NCBI GenBank assembly: GCA_030765055.1
Contig: CM060950.1
Location: 277,274,256-277,338,255, forward strand
Reading direction: 5' to 3'
Source of the DNA: Mantis religiosa
Lineage: Eukaryota; Arthropoda; Insecta; Mantodea; Mantidae
Length of the DNA stretch: 64,000 bases
The notes beneath the pieces were generated by a model. That model was not told the DNA's origin, made no database searches, and saw only the letters and a list, made by a program, of their open reading frames with translations. Position numbers and translations under genes: made by a program. Numbering within the stretch: the first letter of the stretch is position 1; the number at the start of each line of letters is the position of its first letter. Below, piece after piece: positions 32,310 through 44,224 of this stretch.

Positions 32310-35300
32310 GTTTCTTCGGTGCACACCCAACTTCTAAATCATTTCCTCTATTTTGCTTTCCTCCCTTTCTCTGCGTAAGAACTAAATATCTTAATAGTAT
32401 TTACTACATGGGTCTTCTGCCTCAAGTATTTCTCTCCTTGAGCATTTTTTCAGTATCTCAGTATCTCAGTCAGTGTAATTTGTTTATTCGGAATTCGTTT
32501 CAGCGTTGTTCTTCCCTTGTCCGCTCTTTTATTAAAACTTCATTTTTAATTGTTGCACTAAATAAAAATATTACGAGATTACGTTCAATGAAAACACAAA
32601 AGGCAAGATGTTTCGTCACAGTGTTACCAAAGTCCCATTAACATCCTTGAGGACCAATCACCGTTTATTTTAGTTTGGTCCTCACCTTCCTTTACCATGA
32701 CCTGGAGACACCGTAGTAAGGATAGAACCCAGTGATCTCAGAGATTTGAATCCTGATCACTGAAGTTCAGGTTTGGAGCTAAGAATTAAAAAACAATTAG
32801 TAGTGTTTTTTAAATATTGTTTAAAGCCCATTCTTATTGCATACAGGGCACCATATGGGGTTATATTAATAATATATGACATGATAACTGGGAAAGAAAA
32901 TGTGCATAGGAGGCCTTCCAGGTCTAAGTTTCCGTTTTTTTTTTTTACCGGCATTTGCTAGTTATGAGGACGAGGGAAATCTGAAAGAACTATTTTATTT
33001 CTGTTTTGCATGACAAAAACAACTTTTGCACACAGTATTCCTTGTCATTAATGAGTATACTCCTCTCTGGATTTAATGAGATGCAAATGGATCATTCTGT
33101 GTACGGATGAAAAGCAGTTTTTGCCATAAACATTGCAGAAGTGGCACACGATTTTAATTGTTGAACAGGAATATATATTTTACTACAAACAGTAAAATAT
33201 CTAGAATAATTAAGTTCCTTACTTTGTACATAACGTAAAGATTATACATTAGTAAATATTGCTTCATACAGTTGTAAACATATTTGGTATTTTAGGGTTA
33301 CATGTGATCCTTATTTAGTCCTAATTGTTGTTAGCTCTGTTGGGTTTAAACTATTTTAACAACAATTTACTAGCTTTCATCCGATTAGCATATCTTCATT
33401 GCAATTTATATTGCTGCTAAACGATGTTGAGTATATTCGCAGACATTAGTCGAGTGCACTCTTGTGCAGCCATCAATAATAATTGTCGTGACATGTTGTT
33501 TCAAGTTTGCCCATCTGTATTCCATTATGTGTTCACTAATCGATAAAGTCTATAAATCAAGGTTATTCATGTCTTCTCTAAATAACCCAGCACTCTCCTT
33601 CATCCACGTTGGAGCAGTTTATATGCGAATACGTGCCTGTAGTTCTACAGCAGATATTAATACAAAGATTGTTGTTTGGTATGAAGGTCAGTGGGTTCGG
33701 AAAACGAAATAATTCCACCCACTCATATGGGTAACCTGTAAACAATTGGAAGTATGGAGTAGCAAAGTATAGTCCATTTGATCATTAAGTGATATCGCAA
33801 CTAAGGTGTCTATAGTAGTATAACAGAACCAGCTCATGTCACGTGATTACTCCATGTGAAAAAGATATTCCGATGCCTCTGCGGTCGCGTCTTTCGCTGA
33901 CTGGAGTAGAATTCGTTGACACTCCATCTCCATCTAGTAGGAATCAATTCATATCTAACTTTAGCTACTCAGAGACATATGTTATATTCACATATCCCCG
34001 TAAAACCATTTAAACACATGTTCATCTCGATTAAAATAAACTAGATTGAAAAATAACTGTTTAAGAACAATTTGCTGAACAATAATTAAAGAATTGAAAT
34101 AAATTTATGGTGATATAGATATTCCTCCTGTCGTTTTACAGTATTATTAGAAAAAAAATCTTTGTAATCCCCATGCAATGCATTTTTGGGTTATATTTCA
34201 TTAAGACCTATAAATCAAATAAAACTTATATTTAATTTGATCAGCTTGCTGAGATATAGTTAAACTTTAAGATTAAAATGGTATTATTAAGAGCAGATAG
34301 GATTTATATTTCATTACAAGTTAAACTAATTTAATAAACAAAATAGGCAGGAGTCTCCGCACTAATATCAAGAATAAGCATATCAAATATAAGCATATAA
34401 TTATCTGCAATTATAAAGAATTGGTTTAATCGTCTCCTCCACATTTGTATTACACGTTTAGTACATGGATTGTTTTAAGAAAACAAAGCCAGGAAAAAGG
34501 CAAAAGTATGTTGATGGCTTTAAGTTATGTAACTTCCCGGAGTAGCTCCAGAATCCCCTTGTCGCTGTATCATAACGCAGGAAACAGCCAGTCTGATAGA
34601 AATGAGAGCTTGCTCTGATTTCTACGTATGTGATGTCTTTGCAGCGTGACAATGAATTCCTGAATAACTTCTTTGAAAATGTCAGTTTACAGAGAATAGA
34701 GTACTAGAGAGTATCTCATATTTACTGCAAGTTAGTTCTGATATTTTCCTACTAGATAATGCGACTCACTTATATTACTTCAGTTTCCAAGTGATATATT
34801 TTAATTTTTGATCTCTTTAGATTTACGTAGTTAGACTGTATAATTTACTCTACCAATTGCGTAAATCAAAAAGAAAAATTATTGCATTCATCCGAAAATA
34901 GACCCTTGAATTTAAAATCGAGCAATTTTAAAAGAGTATACAACCGTACGTGTTGTCTATCTAGACATCATAAGCGAAAAAGAAAGTATTAATATCAGTT
35001 TTCGTGCCGGAGATGAGTACCATTCCAAGATTTTCGAGTTAATTTGATATCGGTAAACAACTTTTAGAACGTAGATGTTTCGATATATATTTTTTTGCCC
35101 AAAATGATTTTATCGAATTTATACAAACACTAGCAGATACCTCCGCTAAGTTTGCGTAATTGCGTCAAATTCTGCTTTTCTCCTTTTCTTAGTTTTTATG
35201 GCTCCCTCTTACCTCACCCCGAATCTCACTCTTTTTATCCCCTATCTTTCCACTCTATCTTCATCTCTCTTTCTCTCTCATTCTATTTCCTTCACCTCAA

Positions 35301-36052
35301 CTCTTTTCCTCTCTCATGTGCGTTTTAAAAACCGGCAAAAAATAAATTAAATAAAGCCGCTTTTCTGGTATAACTAAATATTAAATAAAATATAAAAGGT
35401 CTACACAACTTGTCTTTTCAGTGTAATCAGAAAGAGACTGTTTCTCGCATTAGCCGGTGTACGCACACAAAAAAGAAACTAATGTGTTCAACTCACATTA
35501 TTTCTCTACCCTTGTACATACAAATTCTGCTTAAACAGCTTATTCTTCTACTACGCATCATGTTATTGGGGATAACCATTTACAAAAACTGTTTTATTGC
35601 ATATTTACTTTTATGTACAATGGGAAGAAATAGAGAGAATATAAGTGATCGTTCAAATAGTTTAAGAGCTGGTCGTTATATGATGGCTTAGAAATTCCCT
35701 TGTCTTCGCAAGTCCAGGACATCAAGAAGCGACTAAAAAATGTCCATTTTAGCTTTCTATTTGCGAAAAGTATGTATCGGAAAATTTAGACAGGCAGCAA
35801 GGAATATTTCAGAAATGGCGAACTCCGCAAACAAAGTATTAGATGTAAATAATGGTTTTAACGACAACTACAGTTTTTGTGCTTAAGATTTTGTCTATTC
35901 CTTACTGTTTACAACTTACTATCTACACTATCTACACTTAGTTTGTCAAAAACATTTTTAACATATGATACTTTAAGCATATTCCTTTTCTTGTTTTTAA
36001 AACATATGAGTATTGCTCCTTTAGTGTTTGTAGCTTTCACCCAAATACTAAT
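32310..36052. other. AT-rich DNA, largely featureless
   Basis: Short frames carry no motif. 33760-34045 shares blocks with 25850-26020 and, at CTCGATTAAAATAAACTAGA, with 38937-38956, suggesting an old dispersed repeat. 32890-32990 resembles 53910-53990 weakly (CCAGG(T/C)CTAAGTTT, TATGAGGAC). Confidence 0.45.
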
Positions 36053-36157
36053 TGTCAAGAGTATGTGCGACTGAACTACAATATATAAGTACGAAACCAG
36101 GGTATACGAATCAAAATATATTGAAATAAATTAAAGTAAATAAAACCATGTAGTTCA
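36053..36157. repeat. Local direct repeat, unit 1
   Basis: CTACAATATATAAGTACG, AACCAGGGTATACGAA and ATATTGAAATAAATTAAAG recur with few changes at 36332-36433, a spacing of about 279 bp. Confidence 0.8.
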
Positions 36158-36331
36158 TCGTGGACTAAGAATCTGATAAACAGGTTCAGGAGAAAAATCA
36201 GGCGGTATTTTAGCCCAATATAGAAGGGGAAATGCGGAAAAACACCGAGAGTTCCCATAAATGGAATTTCATTTTCATGATGTACTACAAATTGAAGTAT
36301 AAGAACCGCTTTCGCTGGTGGCAAGAACATG

Positions 36332-36433
36332 TCAAGAGTTTGTGCAACTAAACTACAATATATAAGTACGCAACCAGGGTATACGAACCAAAATATATTG
36401 AAATAAATTAAAGGAAATAAAACCGAATAATTC
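36332..36433. repeat. Local direct repeat, unit 2
   Basis: Second copy of 36053-36157, about 90% identical by eye. The 170 bp between the units is not repeated downstream, so this is a partial tandem duplication or a pair of terminal repeats around a small insert. Confidence 0.8.
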
Positions 36434-36532
36434 CTGCTGCGATTAGAACCGTTATATAAAAGAAAAAGTCATATATGTTCACTGACATACAACTCTCTCC
36501 CCTCTGTTCAAACTATTCTTACATACACTCAT

Positions 36533-36772
36533 GGTCGGTTGTGGCCGAGCGGTTAGACCACTTGACTCTCAACAAGGTGGCCCGGGTTCGATCCCAGGTG
36601 ACCGCATGTGAGATTTGTGATGGACAACATGACGCTGGGGCGGTTTTTTCCAGGATCTCCGGTTTCCACCGTCATCTCATTCCACCGTTGCTCCATCTTC
36701 ATCTTATGTATCATCAGTGTCACCGCCTGCGGTGCCGTATGTAGTAGAAGTGGGCCTTAAACACTACACATT
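36533..36772 (+). mobile_element. SINE C, monomer
   Basis: A-box-like GTGGCCGAGCGGTTAGACC, B box GGTTCGATCCC (36595-36605), body GAGATTTGTGATGGACAACA, CATCTCATTCCACCG, CGCCTGCGGTGCC and end GTGGGCCTTAAACACTACAC match the units at 27621-28089. The target duplication is unclear. Confidence 0.85.
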
Positions 36773-36779
36773 CTTTCTA

Positions 36780-37020
36780 CATATTACACACACTTATTCC
36801 TCTATTCACTTCATGTTTATTAAGATGAAAGTTTGCAGAAATTATCCTATTAATAATTTTCTGATAGGTACGAGTTCATAGAAACACGGACACACGCACA
36901 AATTTTCCTTAAAGTTCTCTGTTTAGACGCAGGGTGTTCCAAAACACATATTTCCAGTGAAATTTCAGTATCAACTTTCTGGGTGAAATGCAATATTTCC
37001 CTTACTTACTACACTTAGAA
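36780..37020 (+). repeat. Possible R1 fragment
   Basis: CACTTATTCCTCTATTCACT with TCATGTTTATTAAGATGA, then TGAAATGCAATATTTCCCTT with ACTTACTACAC resemble forward-order R1 words at 55965-56010 and 21584-21630. The middle is missing or divergent. Confidence 0.4.
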
Positions 37021-37269
37021 GAACATAAAGTGAAGCAGTAGCATATAGTATTCATTATTTAGAAATGTATAATTATATTGCTAGTCAAGCTTAAATAAGT
37101 ATTATGTATATACACTTCCATTTTCAGAAAACTATATAATTAGCTAGCTATATTATTCTGAAATTTTTATTTCCCTTCAAATAAAACCTGTTTTATCATT
37201 GCTGAAGTAGTTTAGATGACCCTGTTTTACAAATGTCCTCTTGAAATATTTTTGCTATGTCTATCATTT

Positions 37270-37782
37270 GTTGTAACTATGGAAAGTATTTTATTCTATC
37301 CATAATCTCGAACTCAAAATTTTACCCGAAATATATTTTCAAGGCCACCAGGAACCCAAGAAAGCACTTGTAGAAACATGATCATGTGTGCCTGTATGTG
37401 GGTGTTTGTGTGTGTGAGTGTGTACGATATGAATAACTCAAAACAGAATACCTCAAAAACGAAAAATCAGTTAAAAACAAACTTAGCGATTAATAGACCC
37501 GTTCAAGAATGCGACATGAAGATTTTCAAGAAAATCACCATCCAAAAAAACTACCCTTTACATAGATATGTTTTCAAAACTTCAGATTTTTGATAAAATG
37601 GGTTTAACAGCTTTTATTGAAATACCACGACAGATGAAATGTATATCTTGAATTTTCTGGGAATAGCCTTGAAGTCCTCTTCATTCCGAATGAATTTTGT
37701 GTAACTGGTGAATTAGGAGAAATAAACAAAATGTTATAATAATGACATAAAGATCTTGTTAGAACATACACTTTGTGTGCAA
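37270..37782 (-). repeat. Dispersed family R1, reverse copy
   Basis: TGTGTGTGAGTGTGTACG, AATAACTCAAAACAGAAT, AAATGGGTTTAACAGC, ATCTTGAATTTTCTGGGAAT and CCTCTTCATTCCGAATGAAT fall in the same order as 24700-25130. Confidence 0.65.
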
Positions 37783-38675
37783 ACACAGGATGGCTCACGA
37801 CATGTCACACATTGAAATTGTGTAATAAATATGTTAATTGCGGGTTGGCATCGCTGGAATGATGTGACAATTAGCCGTAGTTCGTGCATGGTTCAACAGG
37901 TTGTCAATATCGCGCCTGCGTGATTCCACCGCTTCGGTTTAGTAAATGGCGGAAAAAGGCCGGTTGACGCCAGAACAAACAGTGAAAACTGTGTTATTTT
38001 AAGCGAAAACGAAGAGATTAGCAGAGACGCCACGACGTTTTCGTGTTCATTTACGTACGAGGTGGGCCCCCTGCAGACAGATAACAGGGTTACCAATGGG
38101 CCAATCATTTTCAACGACACAGTTAATAGTGCGCGCTACTTGGATATGTTGCAGAACAATTTTTTTCCGCAACTTTATGCAACAGGGTTACTAATGGAGA
38201 TTCAATGGTTTATGCAAGATGTAGCTCGTCCACATACAAGCAAAGGCTATTCTGGATTTCCTGCACCAACTTTTCCGGCTCCGTCAGATGTCCCATCGAT
38301 ATCCTGGACGTTTTCAGGGCGGTTCAATATGGCCGCCACACAGCTCGGATATTAACCACTATGATTATTTCTTATGGAGATATTTGAAGGAGATAGTCTA
38401 CCGCAACAAACCACACACACTAATGCAACCGCGAGCGGCTATCACAACCTTTTTCCAGGGAATAACAGAAAACATGTGTCGTAGAGTGGTCGGAAACGTC
38501 ACCGTTCGAGTTGAAGAGGTGGTACGTCAACAAAGTGGACATACTGAACAGGTTCTGCACGCTCACTGAGCATACACATTCTGATGATTAATGTAAAAAA
38601 ATAATATTGACATACTTCGGTTTTTAAAAGTTATATCAACAATTTTCAATGTGACATTTCGTGCGTCAACTGTGT
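37783..38675 (+). mobile_element. Internally deleted mariner-like element (DUF4817 type)
   Basis: Imperfect terminal inverted repeats: the left end ACACAGGATGGCTCACGACA then TGTCACACATTGAAA, against the complement of the right end ACACAGTTGACGCACGAAA then TGTCACATTGAAA. The inside is a broken transposase. About 893 bp in all. Confidence 0.8.
37946..38569 (+). pseudogene. Broken mariner-like transposase
   Basis: The N-terminus MAEKGRLTPEQTVKTVLF ends in a TAA at 38000, then continues as ETPRRFRVHLRTRWAP, the HTH segment typical of DUF4817-bearing transposases. A deletion removes the first catalytic domain. The frame then gives IIFNDTVNSARYLDMLQNNF, MQDVARPHTSK (second catalytic D; the usual G after it is V) and, one frame on, DYFLWRYLKEIVYRNKPHTL (third D) to the C-terminal RRVVGNVTVRVEEVVRQQSG. 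At least two frameshifts, no first D, non-functional. Confidence 0.85.
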
Positions 38676-40262
38676 ATTTTTAGAGATTTAACCATTCCCG
38701 AGATATTACTTGTTATTTGTTTAGTTTTAAAATATTTACACTATTCTCAAACTAGAACTCTTTAATAATTTTTTCTCTGTTGCTCCGGCAAAAATAATGT
38801 AATTTCAAGAGCCATCGCATAGCAAACCAGTCTTAAAATGGTTGACTATCGTTTACGTCTATCTGTATTTTCTTATTTCCATTGTAACTACGTAGAAAGA
38901 AATATTAGTAGAAGCATTTGTGCATAATTTTATCTCGATTAAAATGAACTAGATAAAATTTTGTAAAAAATAGCTTGTGGGAGATTATAAAAAGTCATGT
39001 GAATGTAACATATACTTTTATACTACGTTTCAAATGTACCTGGTGGGCAATTCTTGAGTGAAAATAATCACAGGTGTGCACACACTGACATACAATGCTT
39101 TCGGAACGGCCATTTTGCTTCGTTTTGGTCCGTTGTATGCAATATTATTATTCAACCCAAAACATAAATCTCCATAAGCATTTTACTTACAATTCAAAAT
39201 GTGTACAAATAATATGTTTGAATTATAATGCCATTACATACAATAACCTTATTTGCAATTTCCTGTGATTAGCTTGGAAATACTCATGCAAACAATAAGA
39301 AGATATGCACATGAAGCTCCTCAAACTATATGGGTACGATTTATAACCTACATAACTTGAAAGCTGCATATATACTTCAATAATGACATATAATCTCATC
39401 TGCTTCAGCATTTGTGACGTGACATACCGGTTCTTTAGTTCATTAAATTTGTTTGCAGATATTATCATTTCATTTTGTTTTGCGCAGTCCTGCAAGCCAT
39501 TCATTAATTTTCGTCGTTAACTACTCGTCTTGGCTGGCTTTAAAGGAGGTGTAAATATTTATTCTATTTATCATAGATCGCTTTAATGTCTTCAAATTAA
39601 ATCGCGGTTTCTCGTGAAAATATTTACAAACCGGTCCATCTTGCTGAAGTTTTAACATGAGTATCTAGTTTTCACAGATATTTAATAATCTTGGTCCTAA
39701 ATAAACTCCTTTAACATATAAACTGGTATGCAGCACCATACTTATCATAGCAGTGCACACTATATAATAAAAGCTACGCTAAATTATCTAGTCTAATTAT
39801 CTCTCGCATTGTAGTTTTATAACTCCGTTTTTGCTAAAACAGAGCAAGAAAAAGATATAGATAATTGGTTGGATTATAAATTTCTATAAAGCAAGTTTTT
39901 GAAATTGTTAGTTTACTTCCTGTGCCTGGAAATCATGATAATTCTATGCATTATCAAATCGATTAGCAAAAGAAGGAACGTTCCATGGAAAAACTAATTG
40001 TTTTTGAGAGCGCACAGCAACACTTGAAGCATATGTAGGATTACAGTGCTGAGGTAGATATGGTTTGAATAGTTTTATCAGAAGAAATTGCATCGTTGAC
40101 AAATAAATGCTTATAAAATAATCACTTATTAAACTATAAAATAAATTAGAGAACGCAACATATATATGAAATTGAAAAGCAAGTATGATACAGGCACTTA
40201 AAAAAATGTAATTATCAATTCAAAACGAAGACCATTCAGAAGAAGAACACTCAAGGAGATAT

Positions 40263-40298
<36 letters not shown>

Positions 40299-40880
40299 GG
40301 ATCAGGAAAAGTAAATGAATTAAATGAAGTATACGAGATAGGATTCCCACGCAGCTGTAAAACATTCACAAGATAAACAAGTACCTGAAACAGTCTCTAC
40401 AGTAGAGCCCATATTTTGTGTTCATATATAAGTATATTTCTCAAATTTTGGCTACGAAAATATATGTTTATGTATCAAGGCGAGAATTAGGTTTATAAAA
40501 ACTAACACTAAGACCATAGTCCATACGGCCCTTGGAGGTAGAATAAGTAAAATGAATGATTCAAGAACCACTGTACAGAAAACAATAGAGACCCGGTTAG
40601 AGAATATCTAAACAGTTCATTATGGCTGTTAATATGAGCCCTACCACCTGTTTCCCTCAAGGTGTCCCATGAATCCCTGCGTTTCTGATGCCACAAGAAC
40701 TTACCAGAACGTAACTTATTGGGCACGGTATTACTGCACAATGTTCTCTATGCTCTAAAAGGGTCCAGCGTGATTAAAAGAAATGCAAATGGAAAAGAAG
40801 AGCTACGTTGCAATATTTAACTCCAGAATTCGCATAACAAATATAGAAAGCCCTTGCTTAACTGAAGTGCGCTTAGACGA
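38676..40880. other. AT-rich DNA with a T30 run
   Basis: A T30 tract at 40264-40293. The frames at 39223-39504 and 40508-40741 (minus) show no motif. No other structure recognised. Confidence 0.45.
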
Positions 40881-40884
40881 AACT

Positions 40885-41154
40885 GAAACGAAGGAAGAAA
40901 GAAGGAAAGAGAGAGAGAGAAGAAAAGAAGGAAAGAAAGATCGAAAGAAAGAAAGAAAGAAAGATGGGACGAAAGAAAACATGCAAGGAAGGAAGAAAGA
41001 ATGAAAGAGAGGAAGAAGAAAAGGAAAGAAAGATCGAAAGAAAGAAGGAACGAAAGAAAACATGCAAGGAAGAAAGAAGGAAAGGGAGAAAGAAGAAAAG
41101 AAGGAAGGAAAATCGAAAGAAAGAAAGAAACAAACAAACAAAGGAAGGAAGGAA

Positions 41155-41239
<85 letters not shown>

Positions 41240-41356
41240 TAAGGAAGAAGGAAAGAAGGAAAGAAAGGAGGAAGGAAGGAATGGAAGAAGGAAAGAAAGA
41301 AGGAAAGAAAGAAGGAACGAAAGAGAGAAAGAAAAAAGAATTAAAGAAAAAATAAT
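40885..41356. repeat. Purine-rich (GAAA/GGAA)n tract
   Basis: About 470 bp of almost pure purine on the plus strand: mixed GAAA, GGAA and GAAG units with a pure (GAAA)n core at about 41158-41238. All overlapping long frames (K/E/R-rich, or S/F-rich on the other strand) are products of composition. Confidence 0.95.
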
Positions 41357-41592
41357 AAAATAAATAGGTAAACAAATAAATAAAAAGAGATACTACAATT
41401 CACCCTGGCAACGTTGCAGCAACCCGCCCTTTTCTTCCAACCCTAAATGTCAGTAGAGATGCTTGATATAGTATGTATAATAGTTATTCTTCCTCCCCTG
41501 CCCCACATTCCTACAATATTGTATTGTTGTAAGTGCATGCATGCACACTGAATATTATTTGAATTTAATGTTGGTCAATGTGGTTTACTTGT

Positions 41593-41605
41593 GTTTAACG
41601 TTGAG
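41593..41605. repeat. Left target-site duplication of the Jockey LINE
   Basis: GTTTAACGTTGAG, repeated exactly at 43770-43782. Confidence 0.92.
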
Positions 41606-43769
41606 CCAAGAGCGAGTATGAGTAGCCCGGGTGTCCCCGTGGGTAGAACGCCACGGATACCCGTGCGGTTAGATAGTTGATGTCAATATTCTCAAGCATT
41701 TTTATCGATGTGTGATGATGGAGGTGGCTGGTCTCTGCTAGTGCTTCTAGTGCCGGGATGGGTATCCATAAGATGTAAGACAGTGCCTGATACCACCTCA
41801 CATGGAACGGCTGCTTGCAGGGTCCTTCCAGTTGAGGGCGAGGCCAGAAGTGAGAGGGCGGATGGGAGCAGGGTATGGCTGTAGCTATACGACCAGTGTT
41901 CTACCGCACGTTTACGGACACTTCTGGCAGTGGTCACCGTTCCAGCCGTGTCCATTCCGATGCTGCTTAACCTGGTGGAGTTTGAGTGAAGGAAAGAGAC
42001 GCTGAACTTATCACCCAAGGACGTCCTTGGGTAGAAGGTAGCTCTTCCGCCTTCTGGGTACCCGGTGGTCATACTGATCCAGTGTATTTACCAGATGATT
42101 GGGAGGTGTGATCTTGGCATACAACGTGCGCATACTGTCACGCACAACGTTCTCAACGTAAGGTACGCCGGACTGGGTGTGTAAGTGTAAGATGGGAACC
42201 TACAGTCGGTATCGTAGATCATCCAGGGTGCCTGTTCTGCACAACCTGCAGTTTGCGGAGGATAGAACGAGTTAATGAACCCTAGACCTCACATCCGTAC
42301 AGTTTCAGTGACGGGATGATCATACAACACACCGTAGCTTAAAGCGTATGGGCATTGTGGATCGGAATATGGGATACAGCTGCCTGAGCGCAGCGTGGCC
42401 GAGGCCGACCGTTGCTCGGACGTGTGGAGTGAAGGTGAGTTCGCGGTCCAGTTGAATCCCCAGGCACTTGACGGGTTGAACCCATGAAATTCTTCTCCGC
42501 CTAAACCACAGTTCCCCATCTGGTCGCCAGCGAGGGACCTTTGCCAACAGAAAAGCAGAACTCTTCTACGGACTAATGGCTATTCTTCACTTTTCACTCT
42601 AATCTGTCGATGGTCTGGAGTTGTCACTGCTGCGGAAGGAGGCAGTATCGGACGTTCTTGTTCTATGTCAAAATGAGGACGTCGTCGGCATATTGACAAA
42701 GAACACTGTGCTGTTCTATGGGAAGATCAGTCATGTAGGCAGCAAAGAGCAACGGTGACAGTACACCACCTTCCGGTACCCCAGACACGCTATGGATCTG
42801 ACGGAGGGGAGTTTCCCTTCAACCCGCACCCTGAAAGTGCGATTCCAGAGGAAACTTCTAATCAAGGTGAGGTATGGAGAGGGGAGTAGTGCTTCCTTGA
42901 GCCTGTGCAATAAGCCCTGGTGCCATGTTGGGGCGAGTACACAAGTACTCCATGTCCACGAGTACTGCGACGGTTTTGAGGTTGTCCTGAAATTCTAGGG
43001 CAGCCTTCTGTGCCAGTCGCAGCAGCTACAGGGTTGTGGAGTAGTCCCGACGTAAACCGAGCTGGTGATCTGGCCCGAGATGCCTTCCTCGAAGAGAGGA
43101 GTAGACGGGACACTAGCAATCGTTCAAATACTTTTGAAACCAACGGCAGGAGATTGATGGAGCGGTAGCTTGACGGAAAGACCAGATTCTTGCCGGGCTT
43201 CAAAATGCAGACCACTCTCGCTTCCTTCCAACATGTTGGAAAGTGACGGAGATGAAGACACGAATTGCAAATCCACGTCAAATATATCACGGCCCTTTTG
43301 GGGAGATTCCGGAACATGAGTACTCTAATACCGTCATGTCCAGGGGATTTGCTAGGTTTCAGGTTCTGCATTTGGGAGGTCACCTATCTTGGAGTGACAA
43401 TGGGAATAAGGATCGCATTGTGTGGTGAGAGGAGCCTCATAGAGGTATTCCACCGTCTCCTCCACGAGTTCGGTAAATTCGTCGTCCTGTGGGTCTCTCC
43501 GGGGCTCGAATTGAGACTCTATTTAGTCTGAAAAACTGGTGATCTTCTCTTGAGGCTCGAAGGCGAGTCTCCCTCGAGTGCCATGGAAAGCATGCTGATA
43601 CTGAGTTGTATCCTGTCTCATGTATAGGATAATCCGCTGGAGCTGCTTCTCCGAGAGACCAATATTTTCCTTGGTGCTCTCCCAGGTCGCAGTGTGGTGA
43701 CCACGAAGCAGTTTACTTGCCAGGGACTTGAACTGCTGGTGGACTGTTTTTATCCTGAGGTGGTGGAAG
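41606..43769 (-). mobile_element. 5'-truncated Jockey-clade LINE
   Basis: A 2164-bp non-LTR retrotransposon on the minus strand, 5' end at 43769, exactly bracketed by a 13-bp target duplication. Reverse-transcriptase words identify it (see the ORF2 entry). The endonuclease and ORF1 are missing because of 5' truncation. The 3' end at 41606 (complement reads CATACTCGCTCTTGG) runs straight into the duplication without a poly-A tail, so the tail has been lost or the family ends otherwise. Confidence 0.9.
41690..43560 (-). pseudogene. Jockey ORF2 reverse-transcriptase remnant
   Basis: In minus-strand order: the pre-RT segment DPQDDEFTELVEETVEYL (about 43480); SKSPGHDGIRV and WKEARVVCILKPGKN with SYRSINLLPLVSKVFERLL (43383-43100), the first RT blocks; SGVPEGGVLSPLLFAAYMTD (about 42780-42720); the active-site box QYADDVLIL at about 42670-42695 with YADD intact at 42681-42692; then VQPVKCLGIQLDRELTFTPH (about 42500), the post-RT block. 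Multiple frameshifts and stops (for example directly after DDVLILT) kill it. Confidence 0.88.
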
Positions 43770-43782
43770 GTTTAACGTTGAG
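43770..43782. repeat. Right target-site duplication of the Jockey LINE
   Basis: Exact repeat of 41593-41605. Confidence 0.92.
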
Positions 43783-44224
43783 TGAAAACAAAGTACATCA
43801 CAATATAGCGGCAGAGTGATAGCAGATGGGGGATTCGATCCATTTGAAGTGAGAAAGACAACAAATTCATATTCAGATCTTAATGGAAAACTTTGAATTA
43901 CAGCACTGTCAAAAACAAATGCTTTCTGCTTTCCTGTTGCCTTGCGTTTTTGAAACAAAGCAATGAGTCAAGGTCTTACTGCACGGAAATTGTAATCTAA
44001 GACACAGTTAATGTCAAAGGCACTTTTTGATGTTGGAAGTAACCATTTCCGAGATATTGTTATTGATTGAATTTTTCAATGTTTACGCAATTGTTAAATG
44101 AATTCGTTGATAGCAAATTGTCTTGGGGTAAACTGGGGCAATACCTGTCGAGTAGGGATGATCACTGGCCCAGAGAAAATAACATGGTTCAGAGAGGTTC
44201 ACAAGTAGTGCTGGCTAGGATGCC

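Noticed and set aside
40803..41375. Overlapping K/E/R-rich plus-strand and S/F-rich minus-strand ORFs up to 190 codons
   Set aside because: Products of the purine-rich tetranucleotide tract, which has no stop-forming words on either strand.
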